This document shows positions 22,686-35,402 of a DNA stretch of 64,000 nucleotides, in pieces. Below the pieces are notes generated by a model. The model worked only from the letters and a program-made list of their open reading frames with translations, ran no database searches and had not been told where the DNA came from. The stretch comes from Boswellia sacra (Eukaryota; Streptophyta; Magnoliopsida; Sapindales; Burseraceae): positions 682,001-746,000 of the forward strand of contig SNVD02014776.1 of the NCBI GenBank assembly GCA_013180625.2. The letters run 5' to 3'. The translations under genes were made by a program, and so were the position numbers. Position 1 is the first letter of the stretch; every line of letters begins with the position of its first letter.

Positions 22686-24880
22686 TTATGTTTAAAAAAA
22701 TAATAATAATAATAAAAAGGGTAACGCAAGTGGCTTGAACTTTGGTAAAAGTCTCAATTAAGTGTCAAGAGACAGCCCGGCTAAGCCTAAAAGTTGGCTA
22801 TGGTTGGAAAATATAATATAAGTACAAATAATAGATGATTTACATAAAAATAAAAAGTAGGAAATCAAGGGAATTGTAGTACCTAGCCTTAGAATGAATT
22901 TATGCGGCCCGATTACATGATTCAAAAGTCAGAGAATTTTTTAGAGATGGGGATTAATTATTTATGTCGAGTGCGAGGATGAGGATTGAGGCCCCGACCG
23001 CCCTCGAGATTTTGTCATCCCTATCCTTTCTTATTATTATTATGTTCCGAAAAGGCCTTAGGATTTTGTCATCCCCAACCCTTTTTATTAAACCTTATAT
23101 AGATAAAATCTTAACGTGAACCAAAAATCTTATTAAATTAACTACTTTGGTCTAAGACCAAATTACTTCATAGGTAATAGCATCACTTTCTAGTCATTAC
23201 ATTTTATTTAGTTTGTGTTATGCATTTAATTAGATCTATGAATAAATTTATCGGTTCATATCAGTTTAATAGTATTTCCTACATTTATGTTCTAACAATT
23301 TTTTATATTAAATGAAATAATGTCCGTAAAATTATTCTTCATTGTGAGTCATCTTAGAATAATTTCGAAAATCTTTTAATCAAAGACTTATTTTTCTTAA
23401 TAACAACAAAGCAAAAGAACCCGAGTACCCTCAACAGTTTCTATTGTGTACTTTTGAAGTGCATGTGGAAAGCAACAGGCCCTCAGCAATTGAAAAAAAA
23501 TCCAGAAAGAAGAGCAACAAGATCTATAAATGGTCAAAGTAAAAATTAAAAAATAAGAAAAGTTGAAGAAGTTGAATCGGGACCCCAACAACGTGGTCTC
23601 ATCATGACAAAATCATCTTTTCCTTTGGGCCTGAGTTGTCAGAAAAAAGATAAAAAAAGAGAAAGGCCTGGCTTGATTCAGAAATTTATTACTACGGTAG
23701 TTGGTGGCCCAAAATGTACTTGCCAAGACCTTCTATTTATTTTATTTCATATTTGGTCCCATTATTGTAAGTTGTATTGTGCAACTCTATAACACGTTAG
23801 CTGCCTGGCTAGCTTGCTTGCTTTTGCCACAGCCCAAAAAAGTGAAATTAATTTAACTTTCTCTTTTGGCAATTTTTCTTTGTTTCTTTGTTTTTTATAA
23901 TTTTTTATGTTATCTTATCTCTCTCCCTTGACCTTTTAGAAGGGATGATTTTACTCATTAAAGTATCACACGTATGAATAAAAACATGAAATTCGCCTCT
24001 TAATGTCGCAAAAATTACATATGGAGCAACCTTTTAACTTCTCTCCTCTTTGGTGGTTTTTAAAAATAATTTGATTCAGAGAATAATATAACACAAACAT
24101 TTACAACTAAAAATTTAACATTGGATGATTTAAAGAAGATTTAAAATCAACGAAGAGGATGAATACTCCAATTCATTAATTTTGTAATTATTCTTCTACA
24201 GAAGTGAAGTTAAAGGCATGGGAAAGCCTTCATATTTGACTAAAAACTAAAGGGCATTTGTGGTTTTTGGTTGGGGCAACTCTAAACTTGGTTTTGGATT
24301 GGTCTCAAATGGGCTGGCTACAACGTTATAGAGTCTTTATGATGGCCCAACTTTGACCCGGTTCAGTGTTTGAAGTTGACATGATTGCTTTCATTTTTCA
24401 ACCAAGTTACAATTTAAACACTTTTAGTCGCAGACAACTCATTGTAAGTTTGTAACAAAATATTGACTAATATATTTTTGGTCACTTTATGTCTCTGACA
24501 TGAACAAACTTTTTGACAAAACTAAAAGAAGGTTTCTAACAGGTTTCAAAAGACGATTTTAATGAATATAGTCATTCTGTAACTTAATTAAATTTGAAAA
24601 CCCCATTTTGACTTGGCACGCAGCAAACAACACAAGTAGTACAAAATTTATATGTCCAACTAACTCTGCGGAACCATAATAAATCCAGGGGAGACCTAGT
24701 CTACATCTGGGGAATGGCTTGGGCCTTGTCAAGGATCAAACAGGTTTTGGTGGTGGAAATCTGAGCCATCTCTTCAGGCTTGTGGGGCAGCCAGAGGCAG
24801 GGGTAGAGCCAGTCATGGTGGTGATGGCATTACTAGTAGTTCAAGCCAGGTAAAGGGTCAATTAGTTCTTATATAAATAC
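22686..24880. other. Intergenic stretch with small hAT-end remnants
   Basis: AGATTTTGTCATCCCTA at 23007-23023 and a similar copy near 23072 match the right end of the hAT-like element at 7359-8604. TAGAGATGGGGATT at 22942 may be the opposite end of a very short deletion derivative. The rest is AT-rich with no credible gene. Confidence 0.4.
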
Positions 24881-25059
24881 ACATATTTTCTATCAAGTTT
24901 TGGAATTTGTTTCATAAATCTATGTGTGTGTGTATATATAGACACACACATAGGGTGGATAAAGTAACAGTGGCTCATCTGCCACCAATAGCATTAATTA
25001 AAAAGCCTATAAGCCTTACCCTCTTCAGATTTTTCTAATTTTATCTTTAAAAGGAGAGA

Positions 25060-26070
25060 GAGAGAGAGAGAGAATGCAGATGCCCAAAACCAAAAGCTCT
25101 GTTGTTGAAGTTTTCAGGAATCGGATTGTGAGGGTAAAGAGGAACCCTTTTGCTTTTCTTATAAACAATGCCATTTCCATTACAAAAAACACATTATTCT
25201 ACTAGTAATCTTCTCTTAACACACTCATCATCTGACTCTCTCTCTTTTCAACTTTTACAACAAACAACCCATTTGACAGAAATGTAGTTTTACAAGCTTT
25301 TTCCTTTCCCCTCTCTCTCTATCTCTGTCTCGATCTCTCTTTCTTCTATTCCCTATCTCCATGCTTCTCCACACTCTGAACCTGTTTTGACCGTACAATA
25401 ACAGCAATTTGGTCACTTGTAAAACCAAAAGCTGAAGCTTTCACCACCCCTCTGCTGCTTTTTCCAGGCAACAGTAAGGTACGAATGTTTTTTTTCCAGC
25501 TTGTTAGCTTGCCCAAATTATCATTTTTTTTCTATTTATATGCAGCTAGCTTAATGTGAAATGAATTACACTAATTGACCAAGAAGAGGAAAATAAATAA
25601 ATAAATAAAGTTACATAAGTAGCAAACTGATAATGCAATGTCTCTGATATGAAACTGCATTTGCTTCTGTCAAGTTTCAGAAATTCATCAGTTTCAATGC
25701 CTATAAAAATGCATGATATTTCAAGATCTGTGTTGAAAACGATTGATATCTTTGCAATTTTTTTCCAATTGATTTCCCTACAGGATCATCAGCAGGAACT
25801 GAAAATAGTAATCTTTTTAGGAAAGGTATATGTACAAGAACAAGACCCCCTACGAGAATAAAGCCTCAAAAAGTTTTTTATTATTTTTTGTATCCGGGTT
25901 TTGTGTACTAAGATTGATGAATATCGGGTTTCTTTTTTTTTTTCAGATTAAAAGGAGAGCTTTAATCAGAGCCGTTTGATCAGAGATTCCTGATACATAC
26001 ATGATAACTTGTCTTGGTTTAAGAGCTTGAGCTGAGCTTAGGCCTAGTGGCCTACTTACTCTCTCTTCAG
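25060..26070 (+). ncRNA. Possible spliced non-coding or leader transcript
   Basis: Pyrimidine- and GA-rich sequence is followed by consistent plus-strand splice signals: donor after 25478, acceptor before 25784, donor after 25825, acceptor before 25947 (long T tract then CAG), and donor after 26070. The implied exons 25784-25825 and 25947-26070 have no open frame worth naming. This could be a leader of a transcript running to the right or a long non-coding RNA. No protein-coding exon was found downstream to 30 kb, so it stays speculative. Confidence 0.25.
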
Positions 26071-29000
26071 GTACTCTTCTCTCTCTCTCTCTCTCCCTCC
26101 TGCTTTAATTTTCCTGGAAAATGCAAAAAAAAAAAAATCCATTTCTCTTTCTCTCTGATTTCTGACTTTTCCTCAGACATTCTGTCTCTTGCTGTTCACT
26201 ATTATGAGATCTCGAGCCTTGATTTTCATTTTCAATTATAACACCCCAAAAAAAAAATAATAATAATAAAACACACATGTATTGTTATACTACTAAGCTC
26301 CATTTCTAATCATGAACCCTATTTCCATCATCCTACACGTGTCCCTTATCACATTCAAAGAGAGGCAGATTCGGATTCCTCATTCCCACTTTGTACGATC
26401 ATGCAATTAGTTGATAGAATCCATCAATCAATCGCCATGTTTATATTCCCTTTTCTTTTTTAACTTTTTTTATTCTTCATGATAATGTGGATCAATATTT
26501 CAGAAAAATGTCAATATTCCCTGTTCTTTTGCTTTTTTTTTTTTTAATTCTTCGTTTGGATTAACATTTCAATACAAAATCCTGTAATGCTAATTTAACT
26601 TTTCTTACTGAGTAATCATAAGCTTGTAGGAAAACTTTTTTATTTATAATTTAGAAATTTCATATTTTTATTACATAACAATGTTATATTTGGTACATTA
26701 AACATGTTTTTGTTTTTAGGAAAATGTAATTTGTAATAGTAATATATGTCTATGATTTCTTGTATATAAAAAATGAAAATAAACTCCCTTTTTTAATGTG
26801 AAATATAAAATTTATTTTCTTATAATTAGTGTTAATTTTAAAAAAATACTTTAGAAATTAGAGGTCTTCAAAAATATTTTTTTTAGACAGAGAGATATTC
26901 TAAAAGTTCCTATAGTCCTTTGTAATTATTTAATTAATTATTCATTTTGGAAGAGCCAAATATTGGCTATTTTTATATTAAAAACTTATTTTTAAAATAT
27001 AATATTAATGCATTATCAAATAATAAGAAATTGAGGAAACTTTTTTTTTTTTAAATTTCAGAGTAACTAAAAAACAAACATTGTAACTAGCCAAGCCAAC
27101 TGGTAGGTCATGGCCAATAGGTTTGACAAACGAAATGACAGTTTTAGCCTTCAATCCAAAAAGGGTGAGGCAGAGTTGATCACTCCTACAAGCGATCTGC
27201 AAAGATCCATAACGGGAAATTCACTTCACATGGCACTTTCGGTTAACATGGAAACGTAAATCCCGGGGTACTTTTACCCTATCTAGGACCAAATGACCTA
27301 AACACCCTAATGGGCCCCGGACGGTTCCAATGGGCCCCCACCAACTAGTAGCAAACTTTGACCCATGTTAAAAGCACCATTTATCTCCTTAATTTTTTTC
27401 AGTAAAAAAAATTATAGTATAAACACTATCAAATAAAGATAATCAAATGTTCTAAGGATCTAATTTACCATAAATTTTCTCATAATAGGCAAAAAATAAA
27501 AAAAAAACCTTGCATTTAAGAGGTTTTATATTAATGAGAGGTTCTTAAGGTATATGTTGACGGAAAATGTTGGTATCGATATGAAATCCTTGAAGTTTAT
27601 TTATCATAAATGGTTTTTATTAATTGCATGGTTAGTAGCAAAGGTGATGCATTTGCAAAATTGACCTCCCTAGAATCCACAAAACGAATGTTAGGCCAAG
27701 AAGCACCACGAAGGGGTGGTGTGGATGTAGTGGTCGTCTCGAAATGTTTGGGCTCAAAGCCTCGACCCTAGCGCCTGTTTGGTCCTGTGTCACAATATAA
27801 AACTTGGTGTTGATTTATAGAAGAACTAAAAGATAATAATAATAATAATAATAAAAGAAGTGAGGTTAAAAGGACATGGATCCCAACTTGGAAAGTGCAT
27901 GGGGGTAATAGTGGAATGTTTGGAAATAGTGAAGGGTAGGCAAAGAAATAAGAAAAAGACAGAGATTGCTTGCGCAAATCTAGCCTAATCTGGGCTGCTG
28001 AAGCAAGTTGCAAGCAACAAGAGAGAGGCATTGATTGTGGGTTAAGTTTTGCAAATTGAGTAAAACATTTACAATAGAGAGTAGAGTAGGGTAGTGTCAT
28101 GCCATGCTCAAACCGGACAAACACACAACTCCCTCGTTTCTTGCTAGCATTAACTTGGCCTTATTATGTTTAGACAACACGAACAGTACTCACACAGTTT
28201 GCCAGAAGATAAATGCACAAGGCAATGCCTCATGGTCTCAAGTTCAACATCATCACTTCTTCGTCTTCATATAACAACACTAGTACTACTAGTTGGTGTG
28301 TGACTTAATATTAGAGGTCTCAAATGGGTCATATTGTTTTGTTGTTGTAGTTGTTGTTACGCTTCTTTTTCTTCTTTTCTTTTGTGTATGGGACAAAGAA
28401 GATCCATCAGGAAATTTCTTTCTTCAGAGGAAAGAAGAAAAAACGTACAAGCACCAACCTCATGTTTCCTTTTTGGTCCCTGTTGTTTGATTCATGACCA
28501 TGATCATCGTTACATTTGACCATAGTGTACACACCCCCCACAACACAACTTCCTTTCCGATGTTTAAAAACTTATTATAAGCTGCTTTGTCTCATTGTAT
28601 GTGTGTTCTGTGACAATGGTAGGGTCTTGGTGGTGTTGTTGGTGGTGCTGCTTGTGGCTGAGGCGTAGGCGGAGGCAGAGAGTGTTGCTTCAAGGGTTTT
28701 GGAATATGAAGAATCCTGCTGTGTCTGCTACAATTGCAGCAGGGAGTGCTGAAGCAAATGGGTTGGGCTATGTCATGAAAAGTTCTCTGAAGCAAATGGA
28801 TTGCTCGGGCTCAAATGACGACTGGGTTTGTTATAAAACATCAAAATTTCAAGTCCATTCTCTCCTCTTCTGCTTCTTAGACTTTTGACGATGGTCTTAC
28901 AGCTGGTGGTTGATGGTGGTGATATTGGCGGGACGGCTCAATCTCTTACTGTTATGATAATATAATTTTTTCCCTTTAATTTCGTAAGGTTTCTTTTTTT

Positions 29001-30380
29001 CTTTTCTTTTCTTTTCTTTTATTTTCTTTTTCTCTTTTTAGTACTTTGTTCATAAAGAAATTCAATGGGTAATGCAAATCTTTAGCAGCAGCCTCAGGTT
29101 TGCTTATTTTGATCTACTTCTTCTCAATGACATCACTGACTTTTATCTCTACCCTTCAATTTGGTTTCCATTTTGTGCCTTTGAAGTTTCAACCCCATTA
29201 ATTTGTTGAGAAAAAAAGGCATAGAAATATGGAAAAAGATAGTGAAGAAGAAGAAGATAGATCATAAGCAAGCAGTAGTAAATGGGAAGCAGCTAAACCT
29301 GCAATGTGAAATGAGTAAAGCTTTAAATTTTGGGTTCCTAAAAATGCAGACTTCAATGCCCAAACACTGTTCCATTATCAATTCAAAATCACTGTCAGGC
29401 CTTGCTTCTGAGTTCTGTCCATTTAATTCATTGTATCTTCTTGGGAAGTGTGTGGGTTTGATATTATATGTTCAAAACCCTCCACCATGTGTTACATCTT
29501 GCAAGCTATGTATGAAAATGAAAATCAGTTCTAGAAATTTACTTCTTAATGTGTAAAAGTTGCTTTACATTTGTTTTTCTAATCAACCTGCCAAAACTGC
29601 ACTTCCATAACAAAGCCATCCAACGGCTTAAACTGGCTAATTATAATGATGTTACTGAAAACTGACCAGTTCTTAAATACACTTGGTTTCCAAGTGAGAA
29701 CTGAAAATCTAAATTCAAAATCTAAAAGTGGGTAATAATGTGAATTATTATTTTAGTATTTTAATGGTAAATAGTAGACAATACAATAGGGCTTAGTCCA
29801 GGGAAGATGAGGTGACAAATGCAGCAATGAGCAGTGAAGCTCCCTATTGTAAGGATTCTGTCACCGGCTACATGGGCTATGGAGTATTATTATGTATTTA
29901 TGTGTAATGCAGGTTAATAAAGGACAGACTGAAATGAAAAGACTGACCAAGTAAGAACAAAAGCAAAGACAAGAAAGTTGAGGCTTGAGTGACGAAGGGA
30001 TGCTTGCAGTTCATAGAAGTGTCCTATCATTGTGCACTGCAATTTAGGTTTTTTCTTCCTTTTGTTATGCACGTGAAGCCTGAAACTCCTGCCTTTGTAT
30101 TTGAAGATTCATTTCTTTTGGTGGGACATCACATGGGATGGGAATGGTGGAAATTTCATGGAAATTGGAGGGGCTCGAGAGAAGCCAGAAAATTTTTGAG
30201 TTTTACTCGAAATTCTATTAAACGACATGTTTATGTTCTCTAATTCTCTCTTTTCCTTCCTCCCTTTGTGCTTAAGAGATAGCAAGAGCTAACAGCCTAA
30301 CACTGCTCTATAACCATAGATACAAGATTTAAGGTATCACAAGAAGAAGGGAAAAAAAAAATAAGTACTTCTAGTTATTT
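26071..30380. other. Long stretch without a defensible gene
   Basis: Several frames of 60-120 codons occur on both strands (for example 28595-28888 + and 27768-28124 -) but show no recognisable family, signal or exon structure. CT/GA and poly-T tracts are common. A non-coding transcript is possible. Confidence 0.45.
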
Positions 30381-30624
30381 GTCAAGTGATTTTGACAATA
30401 CCCAAAAGACTGATAAAAGCATTTTGTATCTTATATGAAAGGGGCGTAGTTTGTAGTTTCTTATAATAATATTTACATTTCATTGACTTCATGTGTTGAT
30501 CAATGTCAAGTTTTTTTAATTCTTGAACTAGCGGTACATTTTTGGAGTCTTGTTCTTTTAAATCTGCATATTTCTTCTTCAAATCTAAAAGTAAAATTTC
30601 CCTAAATTTTTTCCAGGTTTCCAT
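30381..30624 (-). other. Short open frame of unknown status
   Basis: Eighty codons begin METWKKFREILLLDLKKKYA and are rich in Lys, Leu and Glu, with a likely helical or coiled-coil first half. No family is recognised and no splice partners were found, so it may be chance or a gene relic. Confidence 0.2.
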
Positions 30625-31189
30625 AACTCATGAATACTCAATCTTCAATCCCTGTAGACTTCAGAAATTTCAGAACAGATGTCATATACGGTAGAGATTA
30701 ATTACCACCTTTCATATATCGAATACAAGCAACACATTAAACAAAACGAAGTGACTGAATATAGAAATTCTGATGACTAAAAACCATAAATGGTCACATT
30801 TTCTCTGCAGTTTGCTGGGTGTCATGACTTGGACAACAGTGAGCAGTTCCAGTAGGTGGCATGTCCATTTCAATTACAACTCCAGAAATCAGCAATAGCA
30901 TGCCTATAACTCACAGATCCAAAGTGCCTCAATCTTGTTGGCTAGCTTGGAAGTTAGATCAGTCTTAGCCTTTACTATAGTCATATTTTTTCCATTACTG
31001 GGGCAGGCTGCTTTTTGTTTTTATAGTCCCAAAACTACCAATAGTAGAAAATGAAAATTACAACTCTCTTGCCTCTGACATCCATAGATGTAGAATTGTG
31101 TTGCAGAGTGCCATGCATTTAAAGTTGAGGCAATCTGTTTTTTCTTCTGGGTCCAGAGAACTAAATGCATTTTAACTCAAAACCATAGA

Positions 31190-32175
31190 CCATCCCGTTT
31201 GGTAGTCAGGATTGGACTGGACTGGACTGAGATTGGGATTGGGATTGGGATTGGATTAGATTGGACTGGACTATAGATAGTACTGTTTTATGTTTGGTAC
31301 ATTGTGGGACTGGACTATATTAACATATAATAAATTTTTAAGAAATCAATTTTTAAATATAAAATAATTATTTTTATTAAAGTTTAATTTGAATAAATAT
31401 TAATTTAATATTCAGATTAAAAATATTTAAATTCATTTTATTTTTTAAAAGTAATAATTCAAAATATTATATTAATTTTCAATTTAATATTATTGGTTAT
31501 TTAATATTATTAATGCATTATTTTTATAATTAAACATTCAATATGAATTCTAGATTAAAATATTATTAAACATTATATTATTAAAAATTATTAATTATTA
31601 ATTATAACTATATTATAATGTATTTTATATGTATTTTTTCAATATTTTATACTCTTACATTTATATTTTTTTAATAATCCTTTATTTTATTATAGTAAAA
31701 TTTATTATTATTTTTTATTATATCAAGAATTATTTATTTTATTTATTTTATTAGATTTAATAGTATTATTGTTTATAATATTTCTAAATTATTTATATAT
31801 TATTATATTAATATTTGTCTAATAATATAATATTTTATTATATTAATTTCACTAATATTATAACTTATAAAATATAATTAATAATAATATATAAAATTAT
31901 TTATTCTTATTTATAATTTATCTTAAATTATAATTTATTTAGTATTATATCATTTTTATATTATTATTAATTAAATAAAATAAAAAACAATTTGTCCAAG
32001 CTTGGGACAAGTAATTCCATGATTCACCATGGGACTACTAGTCCCAATGATTTGCCACTATTGGGACTAAGATTAGTCCCAATCCCAATCCCTGAAAATG
32101 CTCCAAACAAAGGACTAATAAATTAGTCCCAAAATCTAGTCCAGTCCCCCTTATGTCCTGGCTGCCAAACGGGCA
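31190..32175. mobile_element. Inverted-repeat DNA element with GGGATT-rich ends, copy 1
   Basis: The left end CCCGTTTGGTAGTCAGGA pairs with the right end TCCTGGCTGCCAAACGGG. Both subterminal regions carry GGGATTGGGATTGG or its inverse, GGACTGGACT or AGTCCAGTCC, and TGTTTGG. The 650-bp core is A/T only. A related copy is at 34684-35402. No clear target duplication is visible; hAT-like non-autonomous status is an inference from the end style. Confidence 0.7.
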
Positions 32176-32494
32176 CCACTTGGAACTTTCATGTACTAAT
32201 ACTACACTTAAATCATTAATATAAAACTATTAATATTTTCAAAGTTGTAACAAATTCTCTCTATCTTAATTTTTATTGAAACAAAAAAGGCTTTTAGATG
32301 TTGGAGCTCTCCTCGTGCTGTTATTATTTTTGTGAGAAATTATAAGAAATAATCAAGTTTTGAGGGACTTTTTGAAAATAACAAGATTTTTGGAAACCTT
32401 CTCCATGTCAGGTATCAAATAGACCTTTAATTTTTACTTATACGAATAAAAGAGCTCCACATGTTGCTTAATAAACATCAAATATGACTTGAAA

Positions 32495-33146
32495 TCATAG
32501 GCGGACCTAGGAAGAGAGGGACCTGAGTGAGTCCGAGTGCCTCCTGAAATTTGCAATATCACTTTAACCCATTGTTTCAATTAGTTACTATTAAAGGCCT
32601 TAGAAATTAAACTTAATTTCTTAATTTTATCTTTCATGTTTTCTAATTATTAGCTTGCCAAACTTTTAACAATCTTTTCCTTTCACTCTAGGTCTAAGTT
32701 ACATATAGGTAATTCTTTAATCAAGATAATATAATAAAAAAATATATAATTTACAACTTACAATCACGTGAGTTTCTCTTTTATTTTGATTTTATTATTT
32801 TATTTCAGAAATTGTATTATTTTTTAATTTAATCTAGCATAAATTCTATCCTTTTATTTTTTCCTTCATATTTTATAATTTATCAATAATTAAAAAAACA
32901 TAAATTCAAAAAAAATTTAGTGAAAATACCAAATAAATCTTTTTATAATTTTTTACGAAATTATAATATTTAGATAGTGTAAGAGGCAAAGTTCACTATG
33001 TTTGCGTTACCTAGGCACACTCTTTTTTATATTTTGTTGAATTCTCTAGTGCTGCTTAGGTTTAACAAAAATAAAAAAATAAAAAATTATAGATATTTAT
33101 AATATTTATGTGTTCCTCCTTACATAAGAATTCTAAGTTTGCCACT
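32495..33146. mobile_element. hAT-like non-autonomous element with perfect 8-bp duplication
   Basis: ACTTGAAA flanks both sides (32487-32494 and 33147-33154). Inside, TAGGCGGACCTAG at the left and CTAAGTTTGCCACT at the right are imperfect inverted ends. The interior is AT-rich without an ORF. The 8-bp duplication is the main support. Confidence 0.6.
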
Positions 33147-33172
33147 ACTTGAAAGTTGAAATTGGCATATTA

Positions 33173-34479
33173 GGTGGTGTTTGTTTCAATCACTTAATAC
33201 TTTTTAGATCTAAACACTTTTTAGAACTTAATTTACACAACTTAACAAGATATTTGTTTGCTTTTTTATATACCACTTAAAAAAATTGGTAAGAGAATAT
33301 TTTACCTTTCATATGACTTTTTTTACCCTTGTTAAAATATAAAATATTTATATTTATATTTATACAATCTTTTAAAAATTAAATAGTTAATAAAATTAAA
33401 TCAATTTTTTTTCATTTAAATAATTAATATTATATTTCTTACCACCTTTAAAAAATAATTATTAACTAAAATTAAATAAAAATTCTTTTTCATTTAAATA
33501 GTTAATATTATATTATATAAACTCATATGATATTATTGTATAACTACTATATCATTAACATTATAAATTTTTTAAATTCATTCCTCCAATTAGATCAAGT
33601 TTAAGGCATATCAATTTGTATAAAAAATATTATAAGAGTAGTATTTTATCCATTACATTTTGAGGACCATATTTTGAATCATAAAAGATTAATTCTATTA
33701 ATTAAAGTGTTTTATATTTCATAAACTTAAAAAGAAAAAAAAAGCTAATATGATCTTTTAATTGACAATATTAAATATTAATTTTTTTACTTTAAATTTG
33801 TACTATTAAATAAAATAAAATGTCCTTAGCAATCTAATTAATAACTTTTGAAGTTTCAATAAAATTGTTCCTATAATATGTAATAAAATTCTATAAAATA
33901 TATTGTCTATTTTAAAACTCGTTATTTATAATGATATCAAATTTTTCAATAGTTATTACTCAACATATTATTAGCTAATTAATTTGAAATATTAATAGAA
34001 ATAAATGAAAGTTTACAAATTATAAAAAATATTTATCATATTTTAATATGGTAATTATAAATATAGTAATAAATAATATAACAATTTGATAATAAATTCT
34101 AAAACAATCACAAATATACCAAAAATTATACCTTTTAATAAATTAAAATAATATTCATAAAAAAATTTGATAAAATTTATATTATTTTAATATGTAGGGA
34201 TATTTATGAAATAAAATTTTTAACACCTCATTTGGACAATAATGATTAGAAAATTTGACAAAATTTATATTATTTTAATATGTGAAAATATTTATGGAAT
34301 AAAATTTTTAACACCTCATTTAGACAATAGTGATTAAAAAAAGTGATAAATTTTCACTTTTTCAATTAAGTGATTTATCACTTAAAAAAGTGCTAAATAA
34401 AAAAATAAACAAAAATTTTAAGATTGAAATCTAAACACTTTAAGTGTTAAGTGATAAGTTGAAGAAAACAAACACTACC
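33173..34479. mobile_element. PIF/Harbinger-like (Tourist-type) element
   Basis: The left end GGTGGTGTTTGTTTCAATCA pairs with the right end AAACAAACACTACC. Both arms also share the phrase for CACTTAA and CTAAACACTTT inside. TTA flanks each side (33170-33172 and 34480-34482), the 3-bp duplication typical of this superfamily. The interior has no transposase, and a 65-bp segment near 34160-34220 is repeated at 34250-34320. Confidence 0.7.
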
Positions 34480-34683
34480 TTAGTAAAACGTTTATTTAGT
34501 ATCATTCTATAACTATTTAATACCACCGAGCTATCTATCATATCAAATATTTGATTAAGCAACAAACAAAATAAAATTTAACCATTTCTAAATATATGAA
34601 TCCCCAAGAGTTTACTATTTTCTTTTTCCTTCTTTCCTATGTTTTCCTAATGAATAACGCGTTCCAGAGAAAGCATAAGGGCA

Positions 34684-35402
34684 CGTTTGAGAGGAAAGAT
34701 TGGATTGGACTGGACTGGATTGAGATTGGGATTAGGATTGGGATTGGACTATATAATATTGTCTTATGTTTGGTATCATATGGGATTGGACTAAACTTTA
34801 ATGTCTAATGTTTGATGTAATATGAGACTGAACTATTAACATAGATAATAATTTTTAAGAAAATAATTTTAAAAAATAAACCAGCTTAATTTTTTTTAAA
34901 ATTAAACTTGAATAAAAACTAAATATTAAATATTTATTGATATTTCTATATAAATAATAATAAAATTATATTTTATATTAAAATTAATTTTTATATAAAT
35001 ATAATAATTTATTAATAATTAGTATTTAAATATTATTAGATGATATTTATTTTTATATTATTAATTTAATAGTTATTTTTATATTAATATCATATTATTA
35101 TTACATTTTTTTTAGTAAACAATCAAAATTGATTTTATTAAATATTTAAATATAATTAAAAATTATTGTTATATTATATTTATTATTTTATTTAATTTTA
35201 ATTTTAATTAAAAATTAAAAAATTTTATCCCAATTTGGGACTATAAGTCCCACATTATAAGGTGGGAATAATAGTCTCATTAATTTGGACTTGATTGAAA
35301 AAAAGGTGGGACTAACTTGGACTATCAATTCAATCCCGTCTCTGCCTCTGCACCAAACATAAGATTGGACTAAGAATGTCTGACCCGCTCCCAAACGCGC
35401 CA
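34684..35402. mobile_element. Inverted-repeat DNA element with GGGATT-rich ends, copy 2
   Basis: GGCACGTTTGAGAG at the left and CTCCCAAACGCGCC at the right are inverted ends. Inside are GGATTGGACTGGACTGG and GGGATTAGGATTGGGATTGG, as in the copy at 31190-32175. The core is A/T only. The two copies have diverged considerably. Confidence 0.65.

Noticed and set aside
28595..28888. 97-codon frame with Trp/Cys and Arg runs
   Set aside because: The start is low-complexity GGT/TGG repeats and no domain is visible.
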